Assembly (NCBI RefSeq): GCF_001864895.1
Contig: NZ_MJGO01000012.1
Span: 78,048-142,047, forward strand
Direction of reading: 5' to 3'
Length of the DNA stretch: 64,000 bases
From: Curtobacterium sp. MCBA15_009
GTDB taxonomy: Bacteria; Actinomycetota; Actinomycetes; Actinomycetales; Microbacteriaceae
The translations under genes were made by a program, and so were the position numbers. The notes under the pieces were generated by a model. That model was not told the DNA's origin and did no database searches. It was given only the letters and a program-made list of their open reading frames with translations. Below, in pieces: positions 7,806 through 17,291 of the stretch (positions are counted from its first letter, which is position 1; every line of letters starts with the position of its first letter).

Positions 7806-10463
7806 TCAGCCCGCGAGCCGCGCGGTCACGGCGCGCAGCGCGGCCGGGAGCGCGGCGGCGTCGGTCCCGCCGCCCTGCGCGAGGTCCGGCTTGCCGCCGC
7901 CACCACCGCCGAGCACGCCGGCGGCTTCCTTGGCGAGCGGACCGGCCTGGACCCCGGCGGAGCGTGCGGCGTCGTTCGTCGCGACGATCACGATCGGCTT
8001 GCCGGAGACGACCGCACCGAGCACGACCACGGCGGCACCGTCGCCGAGCTGCGACCGGACGCCGGTGGCGAGCGAACGCAGGTCGTCGCCGGACTGCAGG
8101 CCGTCGACGGTCTCGGCCACCACGGTCGTCGCGCCGATCGTCGTCGCGGTGCGGGCGATGGAGGGGACGCGCTGCTGCAGGTTCGCCGACTCGTACTCGG
8201 CGATCTTCTTCTGCGCGGTCCGCAGGTCCTCCATGAGCGACTGCACGCGGGTGGGCAGGTCGGCACGGGGGGCCTTCAGCGCACTCGAGAGCTGCGACAC
8301 GATGGTGCGTTCCACCGCGAGGTCGCGGAAGCCCTCGAGCCCGACGAGGGCCTCGACGCGTCGGTTCGTCGAGCCGACGCTCGACTCCCCCACCAGGTTG
8401 ACGAGGCCGACCTGGGCGCTCGACGCGACGTGCGTGCCACCGCAGAGCTCGCGGGACCACGGGCCGCCGATGTCGACCATGCGGACCTCAGCGCCGTACT
8501 TCTCGCCGAAGAGCGCCTGCGCGCCGAGTGCCTTGGCCTCGTCGATCGGCATGACGCGGGTCGTGACCTCGAGGTCGGTGCGGATCGCGGTGTTCACGAC
8601 CTCCTCGATCTCGGAGCGGGTCGCGAGCGAGATCGGCTGCGACCACGAGAAGTCGAGCCGCATGTAGCCGGACTTGTTGTACGAGCCGGCCTGCAGCGCC
8701 TCCGGCCCGAGGATGTCGCGGAGCGCCGCGTTCACCAGGTGGGTCGCGGAGTGCGCCTGGGTCGCGCCGCGGCGGTACTCGGCGTCGACGACGGTGCTCG
8801 CCGCGTCGCCCACGCCGACCTCGCCGGAACGGACCTGCACGGTGTGGCTCCAGAGTCCGGCGACGGGACGCTGTACGTCGAGGACCTCGAGGTCGAAGCC
8901 GTTGCCGACGATCGAGCCCTGGTCGGCGTCCTGGCCTCCGGACTCGGCGTAGAGCGAGGTCTCGCCGAGGACGACCTCGGCGATGTCGCCCGCGACCGCT
9001 CGGTCGACGCTGACGCCACCGACGATGATGCCGAGCACGGTCGTCTCGGCCTCGAGCGCGTCGTAGCCGAGGAACACGGTCTCGCCCTGCGCCCGGAACG
9101 CGCTGTAGACGCTGAGGTCGGCGATCGCGGTCTTCTTGCTCTTGGCGTCGGCCTTGGCGCGGGCGCGCTGCTCCGACATGAGGGTCTCGAAGGCGGTGCG
9201 GTCGACGTGGACGCCGGCCTCCTCCGCCATCTCCATCGTCAGGTCGATCGGGAACCCGAAGGTGTCGTGCAGCAGGAACGCGGTGTCGCCGCCGATCGAG
9301 GGCGCGCCGTCCTGCTTCGCCCGCTCGACCGCGACGTCGAGGATCGTCGTGCCCTGCGCGAGGGTGCGGAGGAAGGTCTCCTCCTCCGCGTAGGCGATGC
9401 GGGCGATCCGGTCGTAGTCCGTGCCGACCTCCGGGTACGCGTCGCGCATCGCGTCGCGCGACGCCGGGAACAGCTCGGGGAACGTCGCGGTCTCGACGCC
9501 GAGCAGGCGCATCGCGCGCACGGTCCGGCGGAGCAGGCGGCGCAGGATGTAGCCGCGCCCCTCGTTCGACGGGCTGACCCCGTCCGCGATGAGCATGAGC
9601 GAGGACCGGACGTGGTCGGCGATCACGCGCATCCGGACGTCGTCCTCGTGGTCGGCGCCGTAGCGTCGGCCGGAGATCGCGGCGGCACGGTCGAGGACCG
9701 GGCGGACCTGGTCGATCTCGTACATGTTGTCGACGCCCTGCTTGATGAACGCGACGCGCTCGAGGCCCATGCCGGTGTCGATGTTCTTGTTCGGCAGCTC
9801 GCCGGTGATCGCGAAGTCGTACTTCGAGCGGACGTCGGCGATCTGATACTGCATGAACACGAGGTTCCAGATCTCGACGTAGCGGTCGTCGTCGGTGGCG
9901 GGACCGCCGTCGACGCCGTACTCCGGGCCGCGGTCGAAGAAGATCTCCGAGCAGGGGCCCGCCGGACCGGGCTGCCCGGTCGACCAGTAGTTCGTGTCCT
10001 TGCCGAGCCGCTGGATGCGCTCGTCGGGCAGCGAGGAGTGCTGCTTCCAGAACCCGATCGCCTCGTCGTCGTCCTCGTACACCGTGACCCACAGGTCGTC
10101 GGCGGAGAAGCCGAGGCCGCCGTCGGACTCGTCGTTCGTCAAGAACTCCCAGGCGAACTGGATCGCCTGCTCCTTGAAGTAGTCGCCGAACGAGAAGTTC
10201 CCGTTCATCTGGAAGAACGTGCCGTGCCGCGGGGTCTTGCCGACCTCTTCGATGTCGTTCGTGCGGATGCACTTCTGCACGCTCGTGGCACGCGGGTACG
10301 GAGCGGGGACGAGCCCGGTCAGGTACGGGATGAACGGCACCATGCCGGCGACCGTGAACAGGAGCGACGGGTCGTCGGAGACGAGGGACGCGGACGGGAC
10401 GACGGTGTGGCCGCGGTCACCGAAGTACTGGAGCCAACGGCGGCGGATCTCTGCGGTCTGCAT
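7806..10463 (-). CDS. alaS: alanine--tRNA ligase
   Basis: 885 residues. It charges tRNA-Ala and edits mischarged Ser or Gly. The N-terminus MQTAEIRRRWLQYFGDRGH, the class II aminoacylation domain (TSVQKCIRTNDIEEVGKTPR, FFQMNGNFSFGDYFKE), the editing-domain zinc motifs (HSATHLVNAALR and CGGTHV) and the C-terminal Gly-rich C-Ala domain (VLGGGGGGKPDLAQGGG) are all present. The start is the ATG at 10463 with AGGAAG 6 nt upstream. It lies downstream of a small membrane protein gene and upstream of ruvX. Confidence 0.98.
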   Translation of the reverse strand: MQTAEIRRRWLQYFGDRGHTVVPSASLVSDDPSLLFTVAGMVPFIPYLTGLVPAPYPRATSVQKCIRTNDIEEVGKTPRHGTFFQMNGNFSFGDYFKEQAIQFAWEFLTNDESDGGLGFSADDLWVTVYEDDDEAIGFWKQHSSLPDERIQRLGKDTNYWSTGQPGPAGPCSEIFFDRGPEYGVDGGPATDDDRYVEIWNLVFMQYQIADVRSKYDFAITGELPNKNIDTGMGLERVAFIKQGVDNMYEIDQVRPVLDRAAAISGRRYGADHEDDVRMRVIADHVRSSLMLIADGVSPSNEGRGYILRRLLRRTVRAMRLLGVETATFPELFPASRDAMRDAYPEVGTDYDRIARIAYAEEETFLRTLAQGTTILDVAVERAKQDGAPSIGGDTAFLLHDTFGFPIDLTMEMAEEAGVHVDRTAFETLMSEQRARAKADAKSKKTAIADLSVYSAFRAQGETVFLGYDALEAETTVLGIIVGGVSVDRAVAGDIAEVVLGETSLYAESGGQDADQGSIVGNGFDLEVLDVQRPVAGLWSHTVQVRSGEVGVGDAASTVVDAEYRRGATQAHSATHLVNAALRDILGPEALQAGSYNKSGYMRLDFSWSQPISLATRSEIEEVVNTAIRTDLEVTTRVMPIDEAKALGAQALFGEKYGAEVRMVDIGGPWSRELCGGTHVASSAQVGLVNLVGESSVGSTNRRVEALVGLEGFRDLAVERTIVSQLSSALKAPRADLPTRVQSLMEDLRTAQKKIAEYESANLQQRVPSIARTATTIGATTVVAETVDGLQSGDDLRSLATGVRSQLGDGAAVVVLGAVVSGKPIVIVATNDAARSAGVQAGPLAKEAAGVLGGGGGGKPDLAQGGGTDAAALPAALRAVTARLAG

Positions 10464-10525
10464 GGTGCTTCCTGGGTTCAGGTCGTGGGCGGGAGGAGCG
10501 ACGGGCCGGCCGGGTGCCGGTCGGC

Positions 10526-10708
10526 TCAGGCGTCGGTGCGGAGCTCGGCCTCGCGTGACCGGTAGCCGTCGGCGACCGCGCCGGTGAAGGCCTTCGTCCG
10601 GGCGTCGACCTCGGTGAGGAACCGTGCGCCACCGGGGGTCCGGGTGACCTGGGTCGCGACGGCGGCCCCGATGACGACGCCGACGACGACGAAGAACAGC
10701 TGCTTCAC
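10526..10708 (-). CDS. small single-pass membrane protein
   Basis: 60 residues: VKQLFFVVVGVVIGAAVATQ forms one N-terminal membrane helix. It is followed by a hydrophilic tail (EVDARTKAFTGAVADGYRSREAELRTDA). The start is the GTG at 10708, with GGGAGAGG about 4 nt upstream. It lies between rpsD and alaS, the usual place for such a protein in Microbacteriaceae as I recall. The function is unknown. Confidence 0.7.
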   Translation of the reverse strand: MKQLFFVVVGVVIGAAVATQVTRTPGGARFLTEVDARTKAFTGAVADGYRSREAELRTDA

Positions 10709-10775
10709 GGTGCCTCTCCCTCTCTGCACCCCGGCGGTGCATGCCGCGACAAGCTTAGCCGTCGGGCCCGGGACG

Positions 10776-10817
10776 CCGAACGGCGGGCCGTCCTGGAGAG
10801 GACGACCCGCCGTTCGG
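10776..10817 (-). terminator. hairpin terminator after rpsD
   Basis: 19-nt arms (CCGAACGGCGGG...) with one G-T mismatch and a GGAG loop lie 15 nt past the rpsD stop. There is no T-tract. Confidence 0.75.
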
Positions 10818-10831
10818 GTGCGATCAGGAGA

Positions 10832-11461
10832 TCAGCGAGCTGCGTAGTACTCGACGACGAGCTGCACTTCGCAGGTCACGGGGACCTCGGCGCGCTTCGG
10901 GCGACGCACGAGGCGGGCCTGGAGCTTGTCGATCTCGACCTCGAGGTAACCCGGGACCTTCGGCAGGACCTCCTGGTGACCACCGGCAGCGGCGACCTGG
11001 AAGGGCTCGAGCGACTCGGAGCGCTGCTTGACGTGGATCTGCTGGCCCTCCTTGACGCGGAAGGAGGGGCGGTCGACGAGCTTTCCGTCCACCAGGATGT
11101 GGCGGTGCACGATCAGCTGACGGGCCTGCGCGGTCGTGCGGGCGAAGCCGGCACGGAGCACGAGGGCGTCGAGGCGCTGCTCGAGGAGCTCGACCAGGTT
11201 CTCACCGGTCAGGCCCTTCGTCTTGCGGGCCTCTTCGAAGACGATGCGGAGCTGCTTCTCGCGGATGCCGTACTGGGCACGCAGACGCTGCTTCTCACGG
11301 AGACGGACGGCGTAGTCGCTGTCCGCGCGGCGACGGGTGCGACCGTGCTCGCCGGGGCCGTAGGGGCGCTTCTCGAGGTAACGGGCCGCCTTCGGCGTCA
11401 GCGGGATGCCGAGCGCGCGCGAGAGGCGGGTCTTGCTGCGGGTACGTGACTTGGTAGACAC
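10832..11461 (-). CDS. rpsD: 30S ribosomal protein S4
   Basis: 209 residues. It is a primary 16S rRNA-binding protein of the small-subunit body and a translational autoregulator in other bacteria. STKSRTRSKTRLSRALGIPL, the S4 RNA-binding domain (LEQRLDALVLRAGFARTTAQ; QLIVHRHILVDGKLVDRPS) and the C-terminal EVQLVVEYYAAR are typical. There are no zinc-binding cysteines, so this is the C-minus paralogue type. The start is the GTG at 11461, with AAAGGA upstream. It is monocistronic here: a hairpin follows and a leader of about 200 nt precedes. Confidence 0.98.
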   Translation of the reverse strand: MSTKSRTRSKTRLSRALGIPLTPKAARYLEKRPYGPGEHGRTRRRADSDYAVRLREKQRLRAQYGIREKQLRIVFEEARKTKGLTGENLVELLEQRLDALVLRAGFARTTAQARQLIVHRHILVDGKLVDRPSFRVKEGQQIHVKQRSESLEPFQVAAAGGHQEVLPKVPGYLEVEIDKLQARLVRRPKRAEVPVTCEVQLVVEYYAAR

Positions 11462-11677
11462 AGGGTCCTTTTCTCTGTTCGAACTGGGTGGTCGCGGGCA
11501 TCGCACGAGTGGTCACGGCCTGGCCGTGCACGCTCGAACCCGACGACGGGATCCAGAGGGATGAGCCTGTGGGATCGGACGGCTACAGTCCGAACCTCTG
11601 TCCGCGTACCACCGGAGTGGCACTCTGTCCTCGATGCAGCCGAGCCCGAGGACCAGGACGTAGGCCCGTCAACGATA
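11462..11677 (-). promoter_or_regulatory. rpsD promoter and long leader
   Basis: TATCGT at 11672-11677 (minus strand) fits a -10 box, which would give a leader of about 200 nt. Inside it, 11514-11528 (CACGGCCTGGCCGTG on the plus strand) can form a short stem. S4 represses its own message in other bacteria, so a regulatory leader is plausible but not shown. Confidence 0.35.
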
Positions 11678-11708
11678 GCAGCATCCGGGCCGGTGCAGAA
11701 GCACCGCG

Positions 11709-13079
11709 TCAGTGCCCGCGCGTGATCTTCCGGAGCCGTTCGAGGCGCGGCCCGACCTCGCGTTCGTAGCCGTTCGTGGTCGGCGTGTAGTACTCGGTGC
11801 CCTCGAGGGCGTCCGGCAGGTACTGCTGCTCGGCGACCCCGTGCTCAGCGTCGTGCGAGTACACGTAGCCCTTGCCGTGGCCGAGCCGCTTCGCCCCGGC
11901 GTAGTGCGCGTCGCGCAGGTGCATCGGCACGGTGCCCATGCGCCCGGCCTTGACGTCGGCCATCGCCTGGTTCACGCCGTTGTAGGCGGCGTTCGACTTC
12001 GGGGCGGTGGCCAGGTAGACCACGGCCTCGGCCAGCGGGATGCGACCCTCGGGCATGCCGATGAGCTGCACCGCCTGGGCTGCAGCGACGGCGATGGGGA
12101 GCGCCTGCGGGTCGGCCATGCCGATGTCCTCGGAGGCCGAGATGATGATGCGCCGGGCGATGAACCGCGAGTCCTCGCCCGCCTCGATCATCCGCGCCAG
12201 GTAGTGCAGCGCCGCGTCGACGTCGCTCCCCCGCACCGACTTGATGAACGCGCTGATGACGTCGTAGTGCTCGTCGCCCTGCCGGTCGTACCGGAGCAGC
12301 GCGCGGTCGACGGCCGCGGCGACGGTGTCCGCGTCGACCACGGGGACGGTGTCGTCCTCGTCGTCCTGGGCCGCGGTGGCGGACGCCGCTGCTGCCTCGA
12401 GCGCGGTGAGGGCACGTCGGGCGTCCCCCGAGGCCAACCGGATGATGGCGCCACGGGCCTCGTCGCCGAGCACGACGGCGCCGCCGAGCCCGCGCGGGTC
12501 CTCGACCGCGCGGTCGACGAGCATGCCGAGGTCGGCGTCGGTGAGCGGCTTGAGCGTCAGGAGCAGCGAACGGGACAGCAGCGGGGAGATCACCGAGAAC
12601 GACGGGTTCTCGGTGGTGGCGGCGATGAGGATGACCCACCCGTTCTCGACCCCGGGCAGCAGGGCGTCCTGCTGGGCCTTGCTGAAGCGGTGGATCTCGT
12701 CGAGGAAGAGGACGGTCGTCGATCCGTACAGGTCGCGGTGGGTGAGGGCCTTCTCCATGACCTCGCGCACGTCCTTCACGCCGGCGGTCACCGCGGACAG
12801 CTCGACGAACTCGCGCCCGGACTGCCGGGCGATCGCCTGCGCCAGGGTCGTCTTGCCGGTGCCGGGCGGTCCCCAGAGGATCACCGAGACACCGCCGGGG
12901 TTCTCACGCGTGCCGGACGCCAGCTGCACGAGCGGCGACCCGCGCCCGAGCAGGTGCTGCTGCCCGGCGACCTCGTCGAGGCTGGTGGGGCGCATCCGGA
13001 CCGCGAGCGGGACGGAGCCCTGCGCGAGACCGGCGCGACCACCCGTCGTGGGGGCACGCATGCCCGAGTCCGCTGCCAT
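11709..13079 (-). CDS. rarA: replication-associated recombination protein A (RarA/MgsA) AAA ATPase
   Basis: 456 residues. It is a clamp-loader-like AAA+ ATPase acting at stalled replication forks. Walker A is [19 protein letters not shown], Walker B is [20 protein letters not shown], and sensor 1 is [10 protein letters not shown]. The C-terminal tetramerisation domain includes [20 protein letters not shown] and [13 protein letters not shown]. The start is the ATG at 13079. TACGAT ends exactly 6 nt before it and there is no Shine-Dalgarno, so the transcript is probably leaderless. The frame continues upstream to 14132 only as an antisense shadow of the cyclophilin gene. Confidence 0.95.
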   Translation of the reverse strand: MAADSGMRAPTTGGRAGLAQGSVPLAVRMRPTSLDEVAGQQHLLGRGSPLVQLASGTRENPGGVSVILWGPPGTGKTTLAQAIARQSGREFVELSAVTAGVKDVREVMEKALTHRDLYGSTTVLFLDEIHRFSKAQQDALLPGVENGWVILIAATTENPSFSVISPLLSRSLLLTLKPLTDADLGMLVDRAVEDPRGLGGAVVLGDEARGAIIRLASGDARRALTALEAAAASATAAQDDEDDTVPVVDADTVAAAVDRALLRYDRQGDEHYDVISAFIKSVRGSDVDAALHYLARMIEAGEDSRFIARRIIISASEDIGMADPQALPIAVAAAQAVQLIGMPEGRIPLAEAVVYLATAPKSNAAYNGVNQAMADVKAGRMGTVPMHLRDAHYAGAKRLGHGKGYVYSHDAEHGVAEQQYLPDALEGTEYYTPTTNGYEREVGPRLERLRKITRGH

Positions 13080-13085
13080 CCTGCA

Positions 13086-13091
13086 ATCGTA
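13086..13091 (-). promoter_or_regulatory. -10 box for leaderless rarA
   Basis: TACGAT on the minus strand, followed by TGCAGG and then the ATG. The spacing puts the predicted transcription start at the A of the start codon. Confidence 0.5.
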
Positions 13092-13146
13092 GGCCGGTCC
13101 ACCGACGCCGGCCGCGCCTCCCGGTCGGTCACGGTGACCGTTCGGA

Positions 13147-13152
13147 TACGCT
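13147..13152 (+). promoter_or_regulatory. -10 box for the membrane cyclophilin gene
   Basis: TACGCT on the plus strand, about 35 nt upstream of the GTG at 13188. A purine-rich GAGGAGAGGG stretch lies in the resulting leader. Confidence 0.4.
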
Positions 13153-13187
13153 CGTCGCACACTGCGAGGAGAGGGCAGACCAGCACC

Positions 13188-14000
13188 GTGGCACCGAAGA
13201 ACCCAGCGCGTGACAACCGCGAGGCGCGCGAGCGCCTCCGCCTCTACCAGGCCCGCCAGGGGCTGCACGAGCGGCAGCGTCGCCGCCGGAAGCGGGACGA
13301 CCTGCTCGGCGTCGGTGCGCTCGTGCTGGTCGCCGCCCTGGCGACCGGGTCGCAGCTCGCCTTCGCGGGGTCGCAGGGGAACGGGCCGGCGGACGCCGGC
13401 GCGAGCGCCACCGCCACACCGACGCCCTCGGCGAGTGCCGCGGCGGCGAACACGGGCGACGTGCCGAGCAAGGAGATCGCGAAGGGCGCGACCTGGACGG
13501 GCTCGCTCACGCTGAACGGGTCGATCGACCTCGGCATCGAACTGGACGGCGCGAAGGCCCCGCAGGCCGCGAGCGTCGAGATCTCGTTGATCAAGGAGCA
13601 GTTCTACAACGGCACCTCCTGCCACCGGCTCGCCGACAGCGACGGGCTGGAGTTCCTGCAGTGCGGCTCCGCCAACGGCGACGGCACGGGCGACGCCGGG
13701 TTCCAGTACGGCCCGCTCGAGAACGTGCCGAGCGACGGCGTCTACGACGAAGGCACCATCGCGATCGCCCGGTCCGACTCGCCGTACTCGCAGTCGACCC
13801 AGTTCTTCATCGTCTACGGCGACACGCAGCTCAGCGGGGCGACCGGCGGCTACACCGTGGTCGGCAAGGTGACGAGCGGCCTGTCCGAGCTGCGGTCCGA
13901 GATCGCGGACAAGGGCATCTCCTCGCCCGGCGACGACGGCACCGGGGAGCCGAAGGTGGCCACCACGATCACCGCGGCGACCATCACGCAGGAGAAGTAG
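13188..14000 (+). CDS. membrane-anchored cyclophilin-type peptidyl-prolyl isomerase
   Basis: 270 residues. A very basic cytoplasmic head (residues 1-35) is followed by one membrane helix ([20 protein letters not shown], about 38-58), a Ser/Thr/Ala/Pro linker and an external cyclophilin domain. The domain motifs are [38 protein letters not shown] and [13 protein letters not shown]. It would catalyse cis-trans Xaa-Pro isomerisation of exported proteins. The start GTG at 13188 ([17 protein letters not shown]) is preceded by GAGGAGAGGG, though at long spacing (about 13 nt). It is divergent from rarA. Confidence 0.88.
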   Translation: MAPKNPARDNREARERLRLYQARQGLHERQRRRRKRDDLLGVGALVLVAALATGSQLAFAGSQGNGPADAGASATATPTPSASAAAANTGDVPSKEIAKGATWTGSLTLNGSIDLGIELDGAKAPQAASVEISLIKEQFYNGTSCHRLADSDGLEFLQCGSANGDGTGDAGFQYGPLENVPSDGVYDEGTIAIARSDSPYSQSTQFFIVYGDTQLSGATGGYTVVGKVTSGLSELRSEIADKGISSPGDDGTGEPKVATTITAATITQEK

Positions 14001-14046
14001 TCCACAAGCAGGCACCGGCGGCGGACCGACGACCCCGTCCGTGCAA

Positions 14047-14052
14047 TAGGCT
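14047..14052 (+). promoter_or_regulatory. -10 box for the DUF349 gene
   Basis: TAGGCT on the plus strand, about 60 nt upstream of the GTG at 14114, in the gap after the cyclophilin gene. Confidence 0.35.
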
Positions 14053-14113
14053 GACGACCTGACCGTGCCGACGGGGACGTCGGCGATGCACGACCACGAT
14101 CGAGGCGAGACCT

Positions 14114-15346
14114 GTGGCATCTGACGAAGCAACGACCTGGGGGCGGGTCGACGAGAACGGGACCGTGTACGTCCGGTACGACGAGACCGAGCGTGTCGTG
14201 GGCGAGTACCCGGACGCCACCCCCGACGAAGCCCTCGCCTACTTCGCGCGGAAGTACGCCGACCTCGAGGGGCAGGTGAAGATCGCCGAGCAGCGCGTGC
14301 AGCGCGGTGCCTCGGCGAACGACGTCGCCCGCACCGTCGAGCACCTGTCCGCCCAGGTGGCCGAGGCCCGCGTCGTCGGCGACCTGAAGTCGCTCGAGAC
14401 CCGGGTGGCGGCGCTCTCCGAGCAGCTCGGCTCCCTCACCCAGGCGCAGGCGCAGCAGGCCCAGCAGGCCCTCGACGACGCCCTGGCGCACCGCACCGCC
14501 CTGGTCGAGGAGGCCGAGGCCCTGGCCGCGGTCGACCCGGCCCGCGCGCAGTGGAAGCAGATCACGGCGCAGCTCGACGACGTGTTCGCGCGGTGGCAGC
14601 AGCACCAGCACGACGGCCCGCGGATCCCCAAGAACGAGGCCAACGAGCTCTGGAAGCGGTTCCGCGCCGCGCGCTCGACGGTCGACCAGCACCGTCGTGC
14701 CTTCTACTCGGAGCTCGACGCGCAGCACCGCGACGCGCGGTCGCGCAAGCAGGAGCTCGTCCAGCAGGCCGAGGCGCTCGCGCCCCGCGGTTCGGACGCC
14801 ATCCCGGCGTACCGGCAGCTGCTCGACGAGTGGAAGAACGCCGGCCGCGCCGGCAAGCGCCACGACGACACGCTCTGGGCACGCTTCAAGGCCGCCGGTG
14901 ACGTGCTGTTCGAGCAGCGCCACGCCGAGAGCGCCGCCGAGAACGAGGAGTTCTCGGCCAACCTCGAGGCCAAGCAGGCCCTCCTGGTCGAGGCCGAGCC
15001 GCTGCTGCAGGCCACCGACCGTGTGTCCGCCCGGAAGACCCTGACCGGCATCCAGCGTCGGTGGGACGAGATCGGCAAGGTCCCCCGCGGGGACGTCCGC
15101 CGCGTCGAGGACCGCCTGCGTGCCGTCGAGGACCACGTCCGTGGCCTCGAGGACGCGCACTGGAAGGAGTCGAACCCGGAGCGCAAGGCCCGTCAGACCG
15201 GGCTCGCCAGCCAGCTCGAGGACGCCATCGGCAAGCTCGAGTCCGAGCTCGCCGCCGCGCAGGCCACCGGCGACGCCCGCAAGATCAAGGACGCGCAGGA
15301 AGCGCTCGACGCCCGCAAGATCTGGCTCGACGCCCTCGGCAACTGA
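14114..15346 (+). CDS. DUF349 domain-containing protein
   Basis: 410 residues, strongly charged and helical, with predicted coiled-coil throughout. There are about three DUF349 units: around residues 130-200 ([38 protein letters not shown]), 205-285 ([36 protein letters not shown]) and 290-370 ([20 protein letters not shown]). An N-terminal segment before residue 60 is not coiled. The molecular role is unknown. The start is the GTG at 14114 with GAGGCGAGA just upstream. It is convergent with ribF across a 48-bp palindrome. Confidence 0.9.
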   Translation: MASDEATTWGRVDENGTVYVRYDETERVVGEYPDATPDEALAYFARKYADLEGQVKIAEQRVQRGASANDVARTVEHLSAQVAEARVVGDLKSLETRVAALSEQLGSLTQAQAQQAQQALDDALAHRTALVEEAEALAAVDPARAQWKQITAQLDDVFARWQQHQHDGPRIPKNEANELWKRFRAARSTVDQHRRAFYSELDAQHRDARSRKQELVQQAEALAPRGSDAIPAYRQLLDEWKNAGRAGKRHDDTLWARFKAAGDVLFEQRHAESAAENEEFSANLEAKQALLVEAEPLLQATDRVSARKTLTGIQRRWDEIGKVPRGDVRRVEDRLRAVEDHVRGLEDAHWKESNPERKARQTGLASQLEDAIGKLESELAAAQATGDARKIKDAQEALDARKIWLDALGN

Positions 15347-15367
15347 GCCGTCCCCCACGAAGGCCCT

Positions 15368-15415
15368 CCACGCAGGACGCCCCGCGACCGATCGGTCGCG
15401 GGGCGTCCTGCGTGG
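15368..15415. terminator. 48-bp perfect palindrome, bidirectional terminator
   Basis: Every base from 15368 to 15415 pairs with its mirror (left half ends GCGACCGA, right half begins TCGGTCGC). It lies between the convergent DUF349 and ribF genes, so it can end both transcripts. Confidence 0.85.
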
Positions 15416-15451
15416 TGGGCCCGCCGCCGTCCCGGCGAGGCTCCGCCCGGC

Positions 15452-16414
15452 TCAGACCGGCGCGGGCAGTCCGAGCAGCAAGCGGATGTCGAGGTCGTCC
15501 TGCCGCATCTGTGCGGCGAGCTCGTCCATCGACGAGAACTTGACCATCCCGCGCACGTACGACACGAAGAGCACCGAGATCCGGTCGTCGTACAGGTCGA
15601 TGTCGACGTCGAGCAGGTGGGCCTCGATCTGCTTCGCGGGCACGCCCTCGAACGTCGGGTTGTTGCCCACCGACACCGCCGCCGGGTAGACCGTGCCGTC
15701 GTGCAGCACGCGCGCTGCGTACACGCCGTCCGCCGGCACGAAGCCCTCGCACGCCGGGTCGAGGTTGGCCGTCGGGTAGCCCATCGCCCGACCGCGCTGG
15801 TTGCCGTGCACGACGGTGCTGCGGACGGCGTGCTCGCGGCCGAGCAGCCGCGCGGCCTCGGCGACGCGGCCCTGCCCGAGGAGCTCGCGGATCCAGGTCG
15901 AGGAGACCCGGCGTTCGCCGTCCGGGCGGACGTCGTCCACCAGGTCGACGTCGTCGATGAGCTCGACGGTGAAGCCGTGCTGCTCCCCCAGTGCCCGCAG
16001 GAGCGTCACGTCGCCGGCGCCCTTCGCGCCGAAGCGGAAGTCGCTGCCGACGAAGACCAGGCGTGCGTGCAGGGTGTCGACGAGGACCTCGGACACGAAG
16101 GCCTCTGGCGCCTTGGACTGCAGGGCCTCGTCGAAGCGGAGCAGCAGCGTGGCGTCAACCCCGGCCTCGGCGAGGAGCTCGCGGCGCTGCGCCGTGCTGG
16201 TGAGCGCCGGCGGCACGTGCGGCGGGTCGATGACGTTGAGCGGGTGCCGGTCGAAGGTCACCACGGTGGACACCAGGCCGTGCTCGCGTGCGGCACGCTC
16301 GAGGTGCGCGATGACCGCACGGTGCCCGACGTGGACGCCGTCGAACTTGCCGATCGTCACCGCGCTCGGGCCGAAGCCGTCGGCCACGTCGGCCGGGTCG
16401 TCGTAGTACTGCAC
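15452..16414 (-). CDS. ribF: bifunctional riboflavin kinase/FAD synthetase
   Basis: 320 residues. It makes FMN from riboflavin and then FAD. The N-terminal adenylyltransferase has VTIGKFDGVHVGHRAVI (residues about 20-36) and the SSTWIRELL motif. The C-terminal riboflavin kinase has VVHGNQRGRAMGYPTANLDP, PADGVYAARV and the EAHLLDVDIDLYDD segment. The start is the GTG at 16414 with AGGAG 7 nt upstream. A start at 16495 would run into the neighbouring membrane gene. Confidence 0.96.
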   Translation of the reverse strand: MQYYDDPADVADGFGPSAVTIGKFDGVHVGHRAVIAHLERAAREHGLVSTVVTFDRHPLNVIDPPHVPPALTSTAQRRELLAEAGVDATLLLRFDEALQSKAPEAFVSEVLVDTLHARLVFVGSDFRFGAKGAGDVTLLRALGEQHGFTVELIDDVDLVDDVRPDGERRVSSTWIRELLGQGRVAEAARLLGREHAVRSTVVHGNQRGRAMGYPTANLDPACEGFVPADGVYAARVLHDGTVYPAAVSVGNNPTFEGVPAKQIEAHLLDVDIDLYDDRISVLFVSYVRGMVKFSSMDELAAQMRQDDLDIRLLLGLPAPV

Positions 16415-16422
16415 GGGGGCTC

Positions 16423-16866
16423 CTACTCGCTCACCGGGGCGTCGACCGACGTCGCGGGCACGCCCGCCGCGGTGCGGTGGTGCTTGCGCAGCCACCAGAG
16501 CCCGGCGATCGGCAGGACGAGGGGCGCGAAGGCGTAGCCCAGGCCGTAGTACGACCAGATGGTGTCGTCGGGGAACAGCTGGCGGTCGACGAGCGACAGG
16601 GTGCCGATGACGAGCACCCCGGTCATCTCGAAGCCGATGGTCACGCAGGCGATGCGGTACCAGGTGCGTCCGGGGACGATGAGCGCGATCATCGCCACGA
16701 TGTAGACCACGGCCGCGACGGCGCTCAGCGTGTAGGCGAACGGCGCGAACGAGAACTTCTCGATGATCTGGACGACGCTCCGACCCGTCGCCGCGAGGGC
16801 GAGGATGCCGTAGACGGCGATGAGGACGCGGCCGATGCCGGTCGCGAGTGAGGATCTGGTCGCCAT
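16423..16866 (-). CDS. four-helix membrane protein, unknown function
   Basis: 147 residues with about four membrane helices (around 10-28, 45-65, 72-95 and 112-130) and a charged C-tail. I do not recognise the family beyond a recurring small actinobacterial membrane protein near ribF/truB. The start is the ATG at 16866. TAGGAT ends 7 nt before it, so a leaderless message is likely. The stop is 8 nt from the ribF start, so ribF can be read from the same transcript. Confidence 0.75.
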   Translation of the reverse strand: MATRSSLATGIGRVLIAVYGILALAATGRSVVQIIEKFSFAPFAYTLSAVAAVVYIVAMIALIVPGRTWYRIACVTIGFEMTGVLVIGTLSLVDRQLFPDDTIWSYYGLGYAFAPLVLPIAGLWWLRKHHRTAAGVPATSVDAPVSE

Positions 16867-16873
16867 TGCACCG

Positions 16874-16879
16874 ATCCTA
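16874..16879 (-). promoter_or_regulatory. -10 box upstream of the membrane gene and ribF
   Basis: TAGGAT on the minus strand, 7 nt before the ATG at 16866. Confidence 0.45.
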
Positions 16880-16925
16880 CCGACGACCGACGACGCTCCG
16901 TACCGCTCCCGGGTGCCGGGCCGGG

Positions 16926-17291
16926 TCAGTTCAGGGCGAACCAGATCTGGTACATCCGGTAGACCATCACGGCCACCGTGAACGCCCCGGCGCCGAGCAC
17001 CACGGTGCTCCACTTCGTGCGGTCGACGAGGGCCCACACCACCGCGGCCGGCGGCACGAGCAGCACCGACACGGCGTAGACGCCGAACTCCAGGGCGTTG
17101 CCCTGCGGCGGGCTGCCGGTCAGCGGCAGCACGAGCGAGATGACGCCCTGCGCCACGAGCAGCAGCTCGACGAGCACGAGCGAACCGACGGTGTAGTCGT
17201 TCGGCTTCCAACCGACGAAGCCGACCACGACCGCGAAGAGGCCGGCCAGCACCGCGACCACGAGCTGCACCCACATGTACCACTCGATCAC
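16926..17291 (-). CDS. small polytopic membrane protein
   Basis: 121 residues with four predicted helices: YMWVQLVVAVLAGLFAVVVG, VGSLVLVELLLVAQGVISLV, EFGVYAVSVLLVPPAAVVW and VLGAGAFTVAVMVYRM. The start is the GTG at 17291, which overlaps the truB stop as GTGA, so translation is coupled to truB. The function is unknown. A start shared with a stop and good hydrophobic periodicity support it as a real gene. Confidence 0.75.
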   Translation of the reverse strand: MIEWYMWVQLVVAVLAGLFAVVVGFVGWKPNDYTVGSLVLVELLLVAQGVISLVLPLTGSPPQGNALEFGVYAVSVLLVPPAAVVWALVDRTKWSTVVLGAGAFTVAVMVYRMYQIWFALN

